NCBI GenBank assembly: GCA_025356505.1
Contig: JANXSV010000234.1
Span: forward strand, 1 to 7,732
DNA: 7,732 nucleotides
DNA from: Methylovirgula sp.
GTDB lineage: Bacteria > Pseudomonadota > Alphaproteobacteria > Rhizobiales > Beijerinckiaceae
Reading direction: 5' to 3'
This document shows positions 6,345 to 7,732 of this stretch, piece after piece. Within the stretch, counting starts at the first letter, position 1; each line of letters opens with the position of its first letter. The notes beneath the pieces were generated by a model, which saw only the letters and a program-made list of their open reading frames with translations, was not told the origin of the DNA and ran no database searches. The position numbers were made by a program, and so were the translations under genes.

Positions 6345-7732
6345 TTATTCGGCAGCCAGCTTCATCATGGCCTTTTGCGCGGCGCGCCAGATTACTTGTG
6401 GCGTGGCCGGCATCACAACATCTTCATGGCCAACGGCATCAGTAATGGCGTTAATCACTGCGGGCGGAGAGGCGATGGCACCTGCCTCGCCGCAACCCTT
6501 GATCCCCAGCGGATTTGACGGGCACAAGGTTTGCGTGAAGGCGGTTTGATACAGGGGCAGATCCTGCGCCCGCGGCATGGCATAATCCATGAAGCTTGCC
6601 GTCAGAAGCTGACCGCTTTTGTCATAGATCGCGCCTTCCAACAGCGCCTGACCAATTCCCTGCGCAATACCGCCGTGCATTTGCCCTTCAACGATCATCG
6701 GATTGATAATCGCGCCAAAGTCATCGACAGCAGTGTAACGCTCGATTTTGAGGACGCCGGTTTCCGGATCAATTTCCACTTCGCAAATATGCGTGCCAGC
6801 CGGGAAGGTGAAGTTTGTCGGGTCATAAAATGCCCCTTCCTTCAAGCCTGGTTCCAGCTCGGCGCCGGTAAACTTATGCGCGATATAGGCATTGAGTGCC
6901 ACGCCGGAGAAGTCCACGCTCTTATCCGTTCCCTTGACCGAGAACTTGCCGTCCTTGAACTCAATGTCCTTTTCAGAGGCTTCAAGCACATGACCGGCAA
7001 CCTTCTTCGCCTTGGCAATCACCTTGTCGAGTGCCTTGGAAATGGCTGACATGCCAACAGCGCCGGAACGCGAGCCATATGTGCCCATGCCCATCTGTAC
7101 CTTGTCGGTATCGCCATGGATGATCGACACATTATCGATCGGGATACCAAGACGGTCGGACACGAGCTGCGCAAACGTGGTTTCGTGGCCCTGACCATGG
7201 CTATGTGAACCGGTCAACACTTCAACCGTTCCGATCGGATTGACGCGAACTTCCGCCGATTCCCAAAGGCCGACGCCCGCACCAAGCGACCCAACCGCTG
7301 CCGAAGGCGCAATGCCACAGGCTTCAATAAAGGCCGAAAAGCCAATGCCGCGCAATTTGCCGTTTTTGGCCGATTCCTTTTTGCGCTTGCCGAAGTTTTT
7401 GTAGTCTGCCAGCTCAAGCGCCTTTTTCATGGAGGCATTAAAGTCGCCAGCGTCATAACACATGATAACCGGTGTCTGATGCGGGAACTGGGTCACAAAA
7501 TTGCGCCGCCGGAACTCCGCCGGATCAAGGTTCAGCTCACGCGACGCCACTTCCACCAGACGCTCGATTACGAACGTGGCCTCCGGGCGTCCCGCACCGC
7601 GATAGGCATCCACAGGGGCGGTGTTGGTGTAAACAGCATCCACCTCTGCATAAACATTCGGGATATTATACTGCCCCGACAACAATGGCGTGTAGAGGTA
7701 GGTCGGCACCGAGGACGCAAAGGTTGAGAGAT
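6345..7732 (-). CDS. coxL: Form II aerobic CO dehydrogenase-like molybdenum hydroxylase, large subunit (C-terminal part)
   Basis: This is the molybdopterin-binding catalytic subunit of a xanthine-oxidase-family heterotrimer. The frame is open to the right window edge, so the gene is partial: 461 residues are visible and roughly the first 320 of a ~780-800 residue family length are missing. The GTG at 7709 is internal, not a start. Visible residues 42-48 (7587-7607) read AYRGAGR, the form II active-site loop; form I enzymes have AYxCSFR with the copper-binding Cys. Other cofactor and active-site segments are present: GSHSHGQGHETTFAQ (174-188), GTYGSRSGAVG (216-226), and GCGEAGAI (412-419), whose Glu415 codon at 6486-6488 matches the conserved catalytic glutamate of the family. 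The gene ends in TAA, followed at once by a hairpin. Family membership is certain. CO as physiological substrate is not: the missing Cys makes a form I-type Mo-S-Cu centre unlikely, and other aldehyde- or heterocycle-type substrates are possible. Confidence 0.95.
   Translation of the reverse strand, partial: LSTFASSVPTYLYTPLLSGQYNIPNVYAEVDAVYTNTAPVDAYRGAGRPEATFVIERLVEVASRELNLDPAEFRRRNFVTQFPHQTPVIMCYDAGDFNASMKKALELADYKNFGKRKKESAKNGKLRGIGFSAFIEACGIAPSAAVGSLGAGVGLWESAEVRVNPIGTVEVLTGSHSHGQGHETTFAQLVSDRLGIPIDNVSIIHGDTDKVQMGMGTYGSRSGAVGMSAISKALDKVIAKAKKVAGHVLEASEKDIEFKDGKFSVKGTDKSVDFSGVALNAYIAHKFTGAELEPGLKEGAFYDPTNFTFPAGTHICEVEIDPETGVLKIERYTAVDDFGAIINPMIVEGQMHGGIAQGIGQALLEGAIYDKSGQLLTASFMDYAMPRAQDLPLYQTAFTQTLCPSNPLGIKGCGEAGAIASPPAVINAITDAVGHEDVVMPATPQVIWRAAQKAMMKLAAE

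Noticed and set aside
6345..7709. coxL starting at the GTG at 7709
   Set aside because: The frame continues open to the window edge with family-typical residues (LSTFASS before VPTYLY), and a 454-residue product would lack the N-terminal domain. The gene is cut by the window, not short.
1..7732. CRISPR array, transposon ends, tRNA or rRNA genes
   Set aside because: No repeat-spacer pattern, transposase frame, long terminal inverted repeat or RNA gene signature was seen on either strand.

Overview
The window reads as part of one operon on the minus strand (transcribed right to left) from a Gram-negative bacterium, most likely an alphaproteobacterium. That placement rests on moderately high GC, overall protein resemblance and gene order. 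It is inference; there is no rRNA or tRNA to anchor it.

At the right edge is the C-terminal ~60% of a molybdenum hydroxylase large subunit (coxL), followed by the FAD-binding medium subunit (coxM). The small [2Fe-2S] subunit coxS is not here and would be expected just beyond the right edge, giving the S-L-M order of form II clusters. The large-subunit active-site loop reads AYRGAGR, the form II signature, and lacks the cysteine of the form I loop (AYxCSFR). The enzyme is therefore a form II 'putative CO dehydrogenase' / aerobic molybdenum hydroxylase whose true substrate is uncertain.

Downstream comes a maturation cassette: coxD (MoxR-type AAA+ ATPase), coxE (VWA protein with intact MIDAS), an XdhC/CoxI function split over two genes joined by an ATGA overlap, a MoeA-like molybdopterin-binding protein (GTG start, GTGA overlap), and a MocA-type cytidylyltransferase (8-bp overlap). 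Together these fit synthesis, protection and insertion of the molybdopterin-cytosine-dinucleotide cofactor and remodelling of the active site. After an 86-bp gap the last gene is the start of an EcsC-family protein that runs off the left edge.

Genes are nearly contiguous. The two informative exceptions are the 92-bp coxL-coxM gap, which holds a strong imperfect hairpin directly after the coxL stop, and the ~88-bp coxM-coxD gap, which is filled exactly by a 30-codon ORF overlapping coxM (TGATG) and coxD (ATGA). I see no RNA gene, mobile element, CRISPR array or plus-strand gene. The system is a recognisable one; the parts least described are the hairpin, the coupling mini-ORF and the role of EcsC.
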